This document shows, one piece after another, positions 37,945 to 48,362 of a stretch of 64,000 bases of DNA. The notes under the pieces are model-generated. The model saw only the letters and a program-made list of their open reading frames with translations. It was not told where the DNA came from and did not search any database. The position numbers were made by a program, and so were the translations under genes. Within the stretch, counting starts at the first letter, position 1, and each line of letters starts with the position of its first letter. Origin of the DNA: Heterobilharzia americana (taxonomy: Eukaryota > Platyhelminthes > Trematoda > Strigeidida > Schistosomatidae). The DNA is taken from positions 2,294,001-2,358,000 of the forward strand of contig OX104130.1 of assembly GCA_944470555.2 (NCBI GenBank), read 5' to 3'.

Positions 37945-38110
37945 ACCGTCGTTGACTGGACCGAATTGACCGGTTCCGATCGCTCCCGAGTCCGAGTCCC
38001 TGTGGGAACAACATCACTCACTGGCAGGCAGATACATCCAGCTGATGAGTCCCAAATACGACGAAACGCGCATCCTGGATTCCACTGCTAGCCACTATCC
38101 ATCTTTAGTA
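37945..38110 (+). repeat. Sm-alpha type SINE, best preserved in window
   Basis: Degenerate tRNA-like head (B-box-like GAGTCCGAGTCCC near 37989), then 'gggaacaacatcactcactgg', a hammerhead ribozyme at 38036-38080 and the tail TTCCACTGCTAGCCACTATCC. This layout is the known schistosome Sm-alpha SINE. Confidence 0.88.
38036..38080 (+). ncRNA. Hammerhead ribozyme (Sm-alpha type), near intact
   Basis: Self-cleaving RNA motif. Stem I AUCCAG/CUGGAU pairs fully (38036-38041 with 38075-38080). Core CUGAUGAG is at 38042-38049 and GAAAC at 38063-38067. Cleavage triplet AUC at 38072-38074 obeys the NUH rule. Stem II keeps three of four pairs (a C.C mismatch next to the loop, from AGG to ACG). Stem III is the short type with one mismatch next to the A-U pair. 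Activity is plausible but probably reduced. Confidence 0.85.
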
Positions 38111-38784
38111 CAACGCTGTACCCTAAAGTTAGAGAAGTATCCCAGTCTTTGCACAAAAATATGACAATCGAGGATGACGTTTGTGGCAAAGATTGATACC
38201 TTTTCGATTAAGCCATTTTCATAACTGTACACTCAGAAGTATACACCTCAAAGGTAATAGAACAGAAAAACTGGGTCACTCGAGCGAGCTAGAAAATCAT
38301 ACGTAATGCAGTCTTCATTACATATAATATTTATATTGTTACAGTCCTAGTCCTCTCAAAGTGAAACACTCAAACTTTAAGTGATAAAGTTTGTGGCTGG
38401 GACGAACTGTATGCCATACTGTATTCCGCACCATCAACTATTTACTTATTTCAGCAGGTCGACAGTGTAGATACTTCACCAGAGTGGATGGTTGATTGTT
38501 TTTGGCCTATATTTTGTGCTTCTCTTCCGTTTTCCACCCTCAACGTCAGCATATACTAGATAATCATATTCTTGTTAATTTTAAGGTTCTTACTGCCAAT
38601 TGCACCTAACAGTAGGAGCACGGAATTGTGATTGTCTTTCCGCAAAGTGTGCAGAACTAATCACTTTGTCTAGTTCCTGTGCGTCATACTTTCATGACGA
38701 ACCAATTTCACCACCTAGGGGAAGTTTCTGACTGGACGTTGCGTGAAACGAAACAAAATACTGAACGAAACTGACGTTTTCAGG

Positions 38785-39020
38785 ACAGTAATCATCACGG
38801 AATGACATAAGTTGCAGAACCATTGAAAACCTGGGAGCAATGAACAGCTGTTTTGTCCTGATGTGGGACTGACTCCTTAGCAGTGCATGCCCACGACCCC
38901 ATTAAGGGTCCACCGCAGGATCTTCAGAATGCATGGTGAGCACTTTGAGCCACTGCCTCGGAATCACATTTTCCAAATTGTCTCAAGTTATGCCATAACG
39001 CAACCATCATCCAATCCCAT
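38785..39020 (-). repeat. SINE family S, near full length
   Basis: Minus copy with body 'ggaatgacataagttgcagaacc', 'acagctgttttgtcct', 'gcatgcccacgacccc', a degenerate B box, 'ctttgagccactgcctcgg' and the 5' start near 39010. Moderately diverged. Confidence 0.65.
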
Positions 39021-39599
39021 CGATGAGTATTTTTCATCACATCTGATTTGATCTAGCCCACTAGTCACAACTTTTTACCAGAACTTCAAGAAATTCATGT
39101 GGAAACATGTTACTGATGAGTACTGAGTAGTATTCAGATAGAAGGTTTTCTAACTGACTGACTGACTGGTAATGACAGTTTGTTGGTGAAGATTTCGACT
39201 TCATTATCATCTTTAAACTGAAAGTTTAGAAAAAGTCTCCTACAGATGCAAATAACTCTTCAGTCCATTCTTCTTGTAGCCTTTTTGATGAACTCCTACT
39301 TTTGTGAAAACAATTTTGACTTTTTGTGTAGATACCAAAACCAAGTTGGGATTTGATGGTCTGCAAAAACATATGCACACTGAATAACTGATACTTATTA
39401 TTTTAGTATTTCTATTTTCCAGTGAATGTAGAACAAAACAAGTTTATTTTAACTAACATCTCGCTTTTTTAGTGCTGCTAATAGCTTTATCAAAGTTATA
39501 GTCAGGTGGAATTTACAGTATTTCAGCTAATATACAGTAAATTGATATTTGCTTTCCTGCATCAATGACTCTGCGTTCAGTTATTGAACAAACATGATA

Positions 39600-40300
39600 T
39601 CTGTATGTAGTGCGCCGTGTGTTGAGTAGTTTAGGAATCACGGACTGAAATTTGTACGTACACATGTGCTGACAGTTCTTTTCGCATGTGTGTTGGCTGT
39701 GTCAGTCAGTATGTTAAGGTGAGTTGAGATCAGGTCAAACTACGTTTTACTCCCTCAATCCTATTTAGACAATTACGATTCCACTTTATGTGAAGAGATT
39801 CTGCTATGAGACGTTCTTTATAGTATTTAAAGCCTTACTGAATAATCTCGGTATTGTTAAAGTCAAACTTGAGACTTGAAATTATAATGTGCACAGCTAT
39901 GACTGAAGTTTTGTCAGTTTCATTGGATTTCCAGGGGTTGAGTGGAAGCTCTTCGGTGTTCCTTTTTTTATAATTTTGATTTCACATGGAGTTTGTCCTA
40001 TGTATATTGCATAGCAGTCTGAATATTTTATTTTATAAACACAATTTGACTGTTAATCCAGAGGCACCTGGTCCTTCAAATGGATTAGGGTGTTGCGGAA
40101 TATGTTTGGTTTTCTAGAGAACGTTGTGATATTGCATTGTTGAGCACCCTCCTAATTTCATCCGAGGTGCGCGTGACCTCCATGTGATGACTGTTGTTGA
40201 GGCCCATGACTTGTGAGTATTTTTGCGACAAACTTTTATTCTATTTTCTGTTTTGCAAATGATTTATTCATTTTAAGTAAGAAGTTGTTCTGCAGACCTA
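39600..40300 (-). pseudogene. Penelope-like element, GIY-YIG endonuclease, decayed
   Basis: Minus reading: HKSWASTTVITW near 40230, then VYKIKYSDCYAIYIGQTPCEIK near 40030-39970, KKEHRRAS, and further down a shifted frame with FKYYKERLIAESLHIKWN near 39830. This is the PLE GIY-YIG domain (CxxC..YIGQT...R..EH). It is related to the lineage at 14.7 kb (SWASIIVIPY). Frames are broken. Confidence 0.78.
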
Positions 40301-40369
40301 ATGATTGAAAAATGACTCTCGGAAATATCAGCAGAGCTCATCAACTGTATACCCTATATACTTGAGGCT

Positions 40370-40545
40370 GTGGCTAGTTGATTTAGAGAGATGACATTCA
40401 GCCAACAGGTCACAGGTTCGAATCCCACCCCACCTGCAGCCAAGTAGTACCGTCATTACCTTTCACACAGTAGGTTTGACTCATTGCCTACTGTACGAAT
40501 GTGTATAAGGCTGCTGAGTTCTGAGGTAATATAGGAGGACATGAA
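40370..40545 (+). repeat. SINE family T, best copy
   Basis: A-box-like TGGCTAGTTGA at about 40377, perfect B box GGTTCGAATCC near 40414-40424, then 'cagccaagtagtaccgtcatta', 'cattgcctactgtacgaatgt', 'aaggctgctgag'. A tRNA-derived SINE by its boxes and their spacing. Confidence 0.75.
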
Positions 40546-40549
40546 TACG

Positions 40550-41765
40550 CAAATAACGCACCTTAAAACATTGACTCACGTGTAGCAGTACATCAGGCGG
40601 TAATGCAAAAGGTTAAAGTGAGTAGGTTGAATATAATTTACGTCATTCTGAATCCAGCAAAACAATAATCAAATAAAAAGTTGCATACTAGTGCGAGACT
40701 GAAGAGCCGTGTAAATTTCAGATGAAAAGTAATGATTGAAAGGAAGGGAAGACCCGGTTATAATCTGGATATCTCTCGTAGCTGGCAAGAATCCTGTCAC
40801 AAATCAGTCAGCTTTTTATTTCACCCTTAATGCTCAATGAGTATCAAGAACAGCGATGTCATAGCATCACCATCTCAAGTAGTCTTATTAACAACAATAG
40901 TAATAGTAGTGTTCACTTTAGGGATAAAATTGAATAACCTGTAGATCACGTCATTCTGAAGAGAACAGCCAACAGTCAGTTAAAATACTTGACAACAATG
41001 CAGACCTGAAATTCATGAGAAAATCAGATGTATACTGATAATAATGCAAGTAACAGTAGTAATAGAAATGGGGTAAATTCAACGAAACAAAAATAGAGCG
41101 GAAAGACCAGGAGCACAAGACAGGTGTAATGATTGGAGGTAAAGACCAAGTATGGAAGAGTGGTTATGACAAGACAAGGTGGTTACTAAGTCTTTCTCAT
41201 GTAGAGGTTAGGTCTGGAAGCTCGAATTTCAGATGTCGTTTTCTTCAGAATAGTACTAACTTATCTTCAACCCGTACAATTTGAACATCTGCTTTCACCT
41301 TTTACATTACCACTTGACATGTAAAATACTGTTCATTTCTCGGTTTTTACTCTTTAACCGATGTCAGTTTACGCTGTCTGTGCTCTGGTGTCACATAATG
41401 AAATGTATAATCAAGTATTTGGCGTATTCGGCTGATGAGTTCTGTTGGAACTTAGGAAATATTCTTAGGACATCCTAATTTTGGCTGGTGTTTAAATTTA
41501 TATCGGAAAATAAATATTTTCAGTTTCTAGGGTTCAAAATCCTTTGAGGAAAGTAAACGCTTAGCTAGGATGCTGATTTTTCCCACTGGTAGCTTTATTC
41601 ACAGAAACTTGGATACTTCCAATCAATTATAAATCAATTCTAAAATCTTGGTGTTATTTAATGAAGTTAGGAAACAGTCCTAGTGACCAGTAAAGGATCG
41701 GTTTCCAGTAATGAACTAAACATATTTGAACTATCTCACTATAGTAAAACAAAATAGTAGATTTT
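40550..41765. other. No recognisable feature
   Basis: AT-rich, with short imperfect trinucleotide (ATA/GTA) stretches near 40890-40920 and 41040-41060. The 65-codon frame at 41281-41478 has no recognised domain. Confidence 0.5.
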
Positions 41766-41769
41766 ATCA

Positions 41770-41870
41770 CCGATGATGGATAGTGGCTAGAAATGGGATC
41801 AGAGACACGTGTTTCGTCCTACCTGGGACTCGTCAGCTGGATGTATCTGGGTCCGCAGTGAGTGGTGTTG
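41770..41870 (-). repeat. Sm-alpha SINE 3' part, joined to an RTE fragment
   Basis: Minus reading: 'ggaacaacaccactcactg', 'gatacatccag', hammerhead, then 'tttctagccactatcc'. The tRNA-like head is absent: upstream (minus sense) sequence switches directly to a truncated RTE-like fragment at about 41870. Confidence 0.85.
41799..41842 (-). ncRNA. Hammerhead ribozyme with intact core, stem I damaged
   Basis: Core CUGACGAG (41836-41829), stem II GUCC/GGAC fully paired, GAAAC (41815-41811), stem III ACAC/GUGU fully paired and cleavage triplet GUC (41806-41804). After the cleavage site the strand reads UCUGAU instead of CUGGAU, so stem I with AUCCAG keeps only about half its pairs. All core bases are present; cleavage depends on whether stem I can form. 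Confidence 0.75.
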
Positions 41871-43270
41871 TTCCTACCTGGCATTCGCGAGTTTGCTGTT
41901 TTTGAGCTCCAGTCAGGCGTCAGATAACTATGGATCCTAGAAACGATGTTAGTCAAACTAGTTTCCTTATGGCTGTCACAAGATTCCTTCCCAATCCTAT
42001 AGACTGGGCTGATCAGTGAAGTACACCAGTCTGACGGCGCTACCCCTGATTCCCATACATTACCTAGTACCTCCGTTACTCACATCAGCGGTTCCCTACA
42101 TCTATCCTTGAAAACGTCGGGTGGGAAACTGTCAGGTCCTGTTGTTTTCCATCGTTTTAGGTTCGGTATAGCCTTCCCAACTCCAGGATTTGCAGGACCG
42201 ACATTTACGTCCTATTACGTTCAGGGTGGTTGTTGGACAGCTAAAGTGTTGCTGAGGTTCAGTCTAACCAACGTCCTAGCCGCCTGTCTTGGGAGATTAT
42301 CAACGTCCCATCTATCCCGGTGATTGATTCACTCAGCGGTATCTCTAACAAGCCTAAACATTTACCAGGTTTTACCTAACACTAATGCCTTCTCCATCTC
42401 TCTCGCTCTCACTCTTGTTACCCACCACTGCTCGCAATCGACGAGATGTTTTAGCAAATTGCGTTTAGTTTGCTTTTCATTATGGTCAGAGCCAGCTAGA
42501 ATCAGTTTTTCTACATCAATCAATTGGGATAACGTAACGGAAATCCAGTGAAAGTTTTCTAACCTTGTTTATATTACTGATTATCTTGACCGCTGTTTCT
42601 ATAGCAGACTTAATATCACTCAAGATTTCCTCAAGATGACCACTACTGTCATGTTCAGATAAATGCTTAGCTATCTTTCCTAAATTCGGACTTGAAATTT
42701 TCATCTCCCGACCGACCATGGGCAGGATTTGCTGCTGCCTGTTTCCTGTGACCAGTAAGGCGCTGACATACACGTGCCCGAACTAACACGTGATCGGAGT
42801 CCAAACTGGCACTCTAGAAAGAGCAGCAATCCCCCACCGGTTCTCTCCAAAGGTGGCTTATAGCAATGTGATGTATTTGTGTCCTTCGTTGGTTTGATAT
42901 CGGTGGACACCATGTGAGACAGTGTCTCTTCTTATGCTTGAATTTAGTGCTAGTCAGAAACGAGTGGTAGCTGGAGCGAAATTGCAAAAGACAACCACTA
43001 TTATCGGTTCGTTGACATCTCGCAGATGCTTCTCCGATTGGCTCAGCTTCCCTACTTAAGCGTTACGATTACTTGTCATTATGACATCTGAACGTTCCTG
43101 TCTGCAGCGAAATCTACAACTTTTCATAGAATTCATCCTTTTCATCCCTCGAAAGAGTGTAAATTACGGTAGGATACATGCAATGAATAGTTTCTTGGCA
43201 TCTGGGACAAGTGACGTGGCTTGGAGATCTGATTCACACGTTGAATCATACACGACACGTTTCGACATAT
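41871..43270 (-). pseudogene. RTE-like endonuclease end, linker and RT start, decayed
   Basis: From high to low coordinates on the minus strand: an endonuclease end with RTQIHHIAISHLWRE (RTE pattern TQIDHIAIS.RWR), a RLTGHRKQ stretch, linker SSGHLEEILSDIKSAIETAVK (42516-42773), then an RT start (TGPDSFPPDVFKD, SDWCTSLIS, SLTNIVS). It stops in the RT fingers at the junction with the Sm-alpha piece. The same sub-family as the copy at 34.2-36.4 kb. Stops and frameshifts throughout. Confidence 0.85.
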
Positions 43271-44049
43271 AACAACAGAAGTGAAATAAACTTTAGGTTA
43301 ATAAAAACAGAGCATCATGAAAGCTTATAGGCTAATTGAAGCTGCAAGGAGTAGTGCGAGCCATCTCATTGGGATCTATAAAAGAAAACTCATCACTGAT
43401 TTCAAGCCAGATACACCATGATATAAATTTTTTCATAGTTATGTGGATCCATTCACCTTCAGTAATTTTTAAGTGCAAGATATCTCATCTCTTTATACAT
43501 ATTTTTTCTGAACCTCGTGTTGCTGTTTAGTGATGTCGGTAACTGAAACTGATGCACTACCACATGAGTTTCTAGCTTCCTTATATGTCATCAGTTGATT
43601 AAGCTGTCAGTAGATATCACCCCTTCACCTTATCAAATGATTTATGCCCGTCAAGAAACGGTGGATTTACGCGCATACTTGAGCTTCTACATCAATAGTA
43701 GTCAGACAGACTATCTAAATTTAGGTATTACCATATCAATTGTACACTTTACTCAACTGTAACAACATGCCTCTTCATTCAATAATATGAAGAAGATATA
43801 TGATGTTTGTTTGACTCAACTAGCCTTAAAATTCGGATATTTCTAATCAGCTAAGCGAAAAGATTGCCAAAAAAACGAATTATCAAAGTAAATAAAAGTG
43901 AGTGAGCTAGTGGTACTTAGTACGTACAACTTCCAGGATAAATGCAGAAATCTAGTCATGCATTGTAAGATAATAAGTGAACGCAGTTCTGGTTGTGTTT
44001 TTACTTTACACCCATGAGGCACGACCACTACATGCAAAGTTCGTTAGTT

Positions 44050-44345
44050 GGAGACAATCGGCAGGAAACCCGGCTTGACCTAGGCTTCCTACTTGTTTAC
44101 ACTCGTCAGCGAGGCGTATTTTTGACCTCGAGTGGAACTAATGTCCCCTGTGAAGTTCGAATCCTCGTCACCCACTGTTGCAACCTGAGATGTCACCATT
44201 AAGCTATGCAGCTGGCAACTGACCTGCTGTAAGGCTGGATTAGATACACTGCCGATTGCCTCTAACCAATTAACATCCATCAAAGTGCCTAGCAGTGGTG
44301 AGCCTCCTAGTCTGTTGGCCACATTACAAAATGATCGATAGAACT
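44050..44345 (-). repeat. Repeat family U (tRNA-like SINE), copy 2
   Basis: On the minus strand: 'ccaacagactaggaggctcac', A-box-like ATAGCTTAATGG near 44207, B-box-like GGATTCGAAC near 44160, then 'cacaggggacattagttccactc' and a CTGACGAG near 44105 followed by GGAAG and GGTC. The layout mimics Sm-alpha (tRNA head, then a hammerhead-like core), but the stems do not pair well. Confidence 0.5.
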
Positions 44346-44489
44346 CGGTTAGGAATCAAGACTAGACAATATGAGATGGGTTGATCACCCGTGACCAATC
44401 AGTGTACATTTGAAGTTCTCATCGCGTTAATCAATGATATTTACAACAGGCTGACTGAATTGAAAGCAATGAGATAAACAAACAGACAG

Positions 44490-44616
44490 GAGGTGGCCAA
44501 GTGGATAACGCTCTGGTGTTTGAAGCGATGGGCACAAGGTTCGAATCCCAATGGGAACAACTTCACTCACTGGAGTGCAGGTACATCCGGCTGACGAGCC
44601 CCGAATAAGACCAAAT
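44490..44616 (+). repeat. Sm-alpha SINE, 5' part, split by an RTE insertion
   Basis: The best Pol III head in the window: A box TGGCCAAGTGG (44494-44504) and B box GGTTCGAATCC (44538-44548). Then 'gggaacaacttcactcactgg', ATCCGG stem I and CTGACGAG (44591-44598). The element continues after the insertion at 46439. The GAAAC box is CCAAAT, so this ribozyme was already inactive before interruption. Confidence 0.9.
44604..44616 (+). repeat. 13-bp target-site duplication, left copy
   Basis: AATAAGACCAAAT, repeated exactly at 46439-46451 on the other side of the RTE insertion. Confidence 0.92.
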
Positions 44617-46438
44617 CATCATCATCATCATTATCAACATAGGACCAGGCATTACTGCGTAACGGTCCGAGTTGCCACACCTCATATCAGCACATCAAGT
44701 AAAAAGGTAGTGAGGTGAAGGATGAAGATAAGTGAATGCAGTCAAAAGAAATATAAAGTACGAGAAGAAAGGAAAGAGGAGTGACAAAATAGTGAGATTC
44801 GGTATAGCGTTGTTAAGATGAGGATAATGTGTGTATACATCTGCGCCACTGACTTCGGTTCTGAGCCATATCACCTAGGGTCTCCAACCACTGGTTCCTC
44901 TTGTCCCGTGGACCCCAACCACCTAGTCTGCATCGTCCTACATGGCTTAAACCAACAGTCAGAGACTTCATACATTGGTGCCATGTTTTAGTCTGGCCAC
45001 CTCGGGCCTTTTTCCAGCCTGAACCCACCTCAGCCAACATTGTGTGACGAGGCAATCGGTGACTAGGCATACGTAGTACGTGTCCCAACCATCTCAGTCG
45101 ATGAAGGTTCACAACCTCGTCGACTGACTTACCTCTTCTCCCTAAAACTCTACACCTAACTTCTGCATTACTCACATGGTGACACCACGGAATACGTCCT
45201 ATACTACGAAGGCAACGGTGGTCAAATACCTGTAACCTTCTCATGTCTTCCACTTTCAATGGCCATGTTTCACAGCCATACAGTAGAACAGAGCGGACTG
45301 CTGTGCAGTACACGCGACCCTTAATAGACAAACGAATATCACGGCGGCGCCATAGGTGGCGCAAATTGGCAAAAGCCAATCGAGCCTTTTGTATCCGTGC
45401 AGAAATCTCATCGGCAACTAACCCACCGGAGTTGATCCTACTTCCCAGGTAAGTGAAGTGGTCAACACACTCAACCACTTCACTCTCTATTGTTAACCGC
45501 GGTACCGCTGAAGACCAGTCCTGGAGCAAAAATTTGCATTTGGGTGGTGAAAATCGCATCCCAAACATTCTCAAATTCCCACTCAAAGTGTTCAGAAGAC
45601 TCTGCATCTTGTCAGCGTCTTCACCTAACAGGACTATGTCATCTGCATATTCTAGATCTAAGGAAAATTCACCTGTGATCCGGTCAACGTCTTTGTAATT
45701 AGGTGACGAGAGGGAAACCTCCATAAGAATATCTATGATAAAATTAAATAAGAATGGGGATAGTGGGCATCCTTGACGGACACCACTTGATGAGTATAGC
45801 TCCCTGGACAACTCACCATAGGCTCTAACATGCCCACAAGTGTTCGAGTAGAGAGCTTTCAATAAGGTGATGTACTTACTAGGCACGCCTTTCAGTGACA
45901 GACACTGCCATAAGACTTCTCGATCAACGGAGTCAAATGCCGCCTTCAGGTCGAGAAATACAGCTATTGTCGGGCGTCTGTAAGCATGCCTATGTTCCAG
46001 GACCTGGCGCAGTGTGAATATTTGGTCGATACATCCACGGCCAGGTCTAAAGCCTGCCTGGTTTTCTCGGGCTTGCTGTTCCCGAGCTCCACTCAGGCGT
46101 CGGAGAATTATAGAACTTAGGATCTTAGACACTATGTTTGTCAGGCTGATTCCTCTGTGGTTATCACAAGAGGACTTCTCGCCTTTCTTGAAGACTGGGA
46201 TGATCAGTGACTTAGACCAGTCGGAGGGGATCGTATTTGATTCCCATATACTGGCTAACACTTCCGTTAGCCTGACTAAGAGAACTCTACCACCATTCTT
46301 GTATACCTCAGCAGGTAGTCCGTCTGGTCCTGCTGCCCTTCCCCGTTTCAGGCTACCTACCGCTTTCTCAACTTCTTCTAGTGTTGGGGGACCTGTCTCT
46401 ATGTCCCATTCAGGGTCCGACTGGATAGCGGGCAGCGC
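44617..46438 (-). mobile_element. RTE-like non-LTR retrotransposon, young 5'-truncated insertion
   Basis: A 1822-bp insertion in an Sm-alpha SINE, flanked by a perfect 13-bp target duplication. Minus orientation: the 3' end at 44617-44640 is a (GAT)n-type trinucleotide tail, as is usual for the RTE clade rather than poly(A). The 3'UTR is about 180 bp. The 5' truncation removes the endonuclease and the first RT residues. Exact target duplication and an undamaged frame show a recent insertion. Likely SR2/RTE clade from RT features; the clade needs a tree. Confidence 0.93.
44813..46438 (-). CDS. RTE-like reverse transcriptase, open frame from the truncation to its stop
   Basis: 541 codons without a stop. 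The frame is open right up to the 5' truncation at 46438, so the native start is lost. RT blocks: GPDGLPAEVYK, SLIIPVFKKGEKSSCDNHRG, QAGFRPGRGCIDQIFTLRQV, motif A AVFLDLKAAFDSVDR, motif B GVRQGCPLSPFLFNF, motif C LEYADDIVLL, then FTYLGSRIN and the C-terminal domain MRRLQVFDHRCLRSIGR, GWGPRDKRNQWLETLGDM. All catalytic Asp residues are present, so the source element was active recently. This copy cannot move by itself: there is no endonuclease, start or promoter. Plus-strand frames at 45243-45698 and 46014-46475 are its shadows. Confidence 0.93.
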   Translation of the reverse strand, partial: ALPAIQSDPEWDIETGPPTLEEVEKAVGSLKRGRAAGPDGLPAEVYKNGGRVLLVRLTEVLASIWESNTIPSDWSKSLIIPVFKKGEKSSCDNHRGISLTNIVSKILSSIILRRLSGAREQQARENQAGFRPGRGCIDQIFTLRQVLEHRHAYRRPTIAVFLDLKAAFDSVDREVLWQCLSLKGVPSKYITLLKALYSNTCGHVRAYGELSRELYSSSGVRQGCPLSPFLFNFIIDILMEVSLSSPNYKDVDRITGEFSLDLEYADDIVLLGEDADKMQSLLNTLSGNLRMFGMRFSPPKCKFLLQDWSSAVPRLTIESEVVECVDHFTYLGSRINSGGLVADEISARIQKARLAFANLRHLWRRRDIRLSIKGRVYCTAVRSVLLYGCETWPLKVEDMRRLQVFDHRCLRSIGRIPWCHHVSNAEVRCRVLGRRGKSVDEVVNLHRLRWLGHVLRMPSHRLPRHTMLAEVGSGWKKARGGQTKTWHQCMKSLTVGLSHVGRCRLGGWGPRDKRNQWLETLGDMAQNRSQWRRCIHTLSSS

Positions 46439-46490
46439 AATAAGACCAAATGTGTATCCTGGATTACTTTACTAGCCAAATCCAGGTAAA
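46439..46490 (+). repeat. Sm-alpha SINE, 3' part after the RTE insertion
   Basis: Begins with the right 13-bp duplication (46439-46451), then GTGTATCCTGGATTAC and 'actagcc', the remaining stem I strand and tail of the Sm-alpha interrupted at 44616. Confidence 0.88.
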
Positions 46491-46689
46491 TTATCATAAT
46501 AACTAGTCAGGAGGCTATTTAGTTGTGTTAGAAAAGTTTTAGACACGGGAAAAAGAAACATTGGAATCAGTCATGTATTCCAATGTTAACAATTCTAATC
46601 GTACGTAGCAGATGAAGCGTTTAACGCAACCATACTCTCATTAGTATAGTTGCACTCAGTATGCACCAGACACTCATTAGGTGGTTTTC

Positions 46690-47240
46690 GATACTTAACA
46701 TCCAATCCACGAAAGCACCATATTTTTGACTGAAGAATAACGATGATGACAGGATGTAAATAATAGATAGGCAGACAAAATCAAAGTAGGACCTCGTTCA
46801 CAAATGCATCGATTCAAGTTGTCACACATTACAGTAGTATGCAAACAACATGTGGATGGAAAAAGAGTGACAACAAAATAGACAAAGTTGTGTGACAATA
46901 AACAATTTGAAGATAAAGGCTAGTGAAAATATTCAAGCTTTAAAAGATCCTGAAAGCTGAATACATCTGTGCCATTGTGACCGATCTCCAGCCATTTCAC
47001 TAAGGGTCCTCAACCACTGATTCGCTTCGTCCAAAGGACCCCAACCAGGCAGTTTACGTCTCCCAACCCGGTTCAGATCAACAGTTAGACACCTCATCGA
47101 CTGGTACCACGTCTTGATCTGACCACCCTGAACCTATTCCAACTTAGTCCAACTTCCCCCAGCATTGCACGTCCAGATAGAGGGAGAGTTTGCATGAGCA
47201 ACACATGTCCAAGCCACCTCATTCGATGAAGGTTCACCAA
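46690..47240 (-). pseudogene. RTE-like C-terminal and 3'UTR fragment
   Basis: Minus strand: 3'UTR at 46740-46960 shared with 32.9-33.05 kb, then C-terminus at 46960-47240 ('gtggttgaggacccttagtga', 'ccgggttgggagacgtaaac'). 5'-truncated soon after 47240. Stops and a small internal duplication near 47140 (cctattccaacttagtccaact). Inactive. Confidence 0.75.
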
Positions 47241-47770
47241 AATCAATAAAGAAATACCACACAAACGATCTCAAAATACAATGGTTAATCATATGAATGA
47301 ACATTTGTGCAAAATGTCATAAAGTAATGACCAGAGGAGAGATAATGTTCACAGGAAAAAGGCCAGTAAGAAGGAATAAGGCAATAAAGTGGATCACAGG
47401 CATCAGTAAGTTCGCGATTTGTTCTTCTGTAATTGAACACTTGATTGTTGAATGCATCTGATTATAGATAAACCGTTATCTTATTGACTTAAATTTCATA
47501 TTAACACGAACACGTTGAAAGTGATGAATCAGGTTGTTTACACTCCAACGGTAAACCTTTAGGTGGTTGTGACGACGAGGCTGATCTGAATTCAGGATCT
47601 TGAAGTATCTATAGTTTTATTTTTTTAAATACAGTTAAAAACGTTAGTTGGTAAACACTTATCAATAAATAAGAAAACTTTAGTAAAGATGAACAGAACA
47701 CATTCTGGTTTACAGTGTTTTCTTGTAAAAGTTGTACTGTTTGCGATGGTCAGATTGACACAAAAACATC
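47241..47770. other. No recognisable feature
   Basis: AT-rich, nothing supportable. Confidence 0.5.
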
Positions 47771-47774
47771 AACT

Positions 47775-47830
47775 AATGGGAACAACTTCACTCACTGGGG
47801 TACAGGTACATCCGGCTGATGAGCAATACT
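47775..47830 (+). repeat. Sm-alpha SINE middle fragment
   Basis: 'gggaacaacttcactcactgg', 'ggtacatccggCTGATGAG' and then unrelated sequence: the first ribozyme core strand without stem II, GAAAC or the cleavage site. The head is also missing. Confidence 0.8.
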
Positions 47831-47944
47831 TACACTCATATGAAACACTTTACCCATGAAGTCTAGTTAAGCACTTTACACAGTGGGAATGAATGGTGTT
47901 CAAAATTCCCTTAGTTGTCTGTATGAGACATTAAAGACTGTATG

Positions 47945-48100
47945 GAAATTATGAGTATGTGGCTTGTTGGTCTCAAAGATTGACTTCCAACTAGTGGCTG
48001 GTAAATTTGGAGTCCACTGCACCTGCCGAGGGTTTGGGTAGCCAGGTAGTATCGTAAGGCAATAGGTGTGGCTTATTGCTTAGTGCAACTGGATGATGAG
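47945..48100 (+). repeat. SINE family T, diverged
   Basis: 'tgtggcttgttggtctcaaag' (A-box region), a degraded B box near 48015, 'gtagccaggtagtatcgtaa' and 'ggcttattgcttagtgcaactgg' align with the family T order. Confidence 0.6.
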
Positions 48101-48332
48101 AGAAAGTTTGGTCTAAGTACGGAAAGTTGTGACATAATTTTGATCATAACATCAATTATAGATTCACTTGTACCCAGTATACTCTATGGTTACTCTTGCT
48201 ACTTTGGATTCGCTTGCACAGCTTTTGTGGTAGAGGTCAGGCTTCTTGTAAACCTCGACAAACACTGTTTCATTTCATTTTCTATAATGGTAGATATTAA
48301 TGTTTATAATCAGTGATATCAACAAGTGTTTA

Positions 48333-48362
48333 CTACCGCTACTACTACCACTACTACTAAAG
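48333..48362. repeat. CTA/ACC trinucleotide microsatellite
   Basis: About ten imperfect ACT/ACC triplets. Confidence 0.8.

Noticed and set aside
45243..46475. Plus-strand frames of 60-153 codons
   Set aside because: They are shadows antisense to the intact RTE reverse transcriptase.
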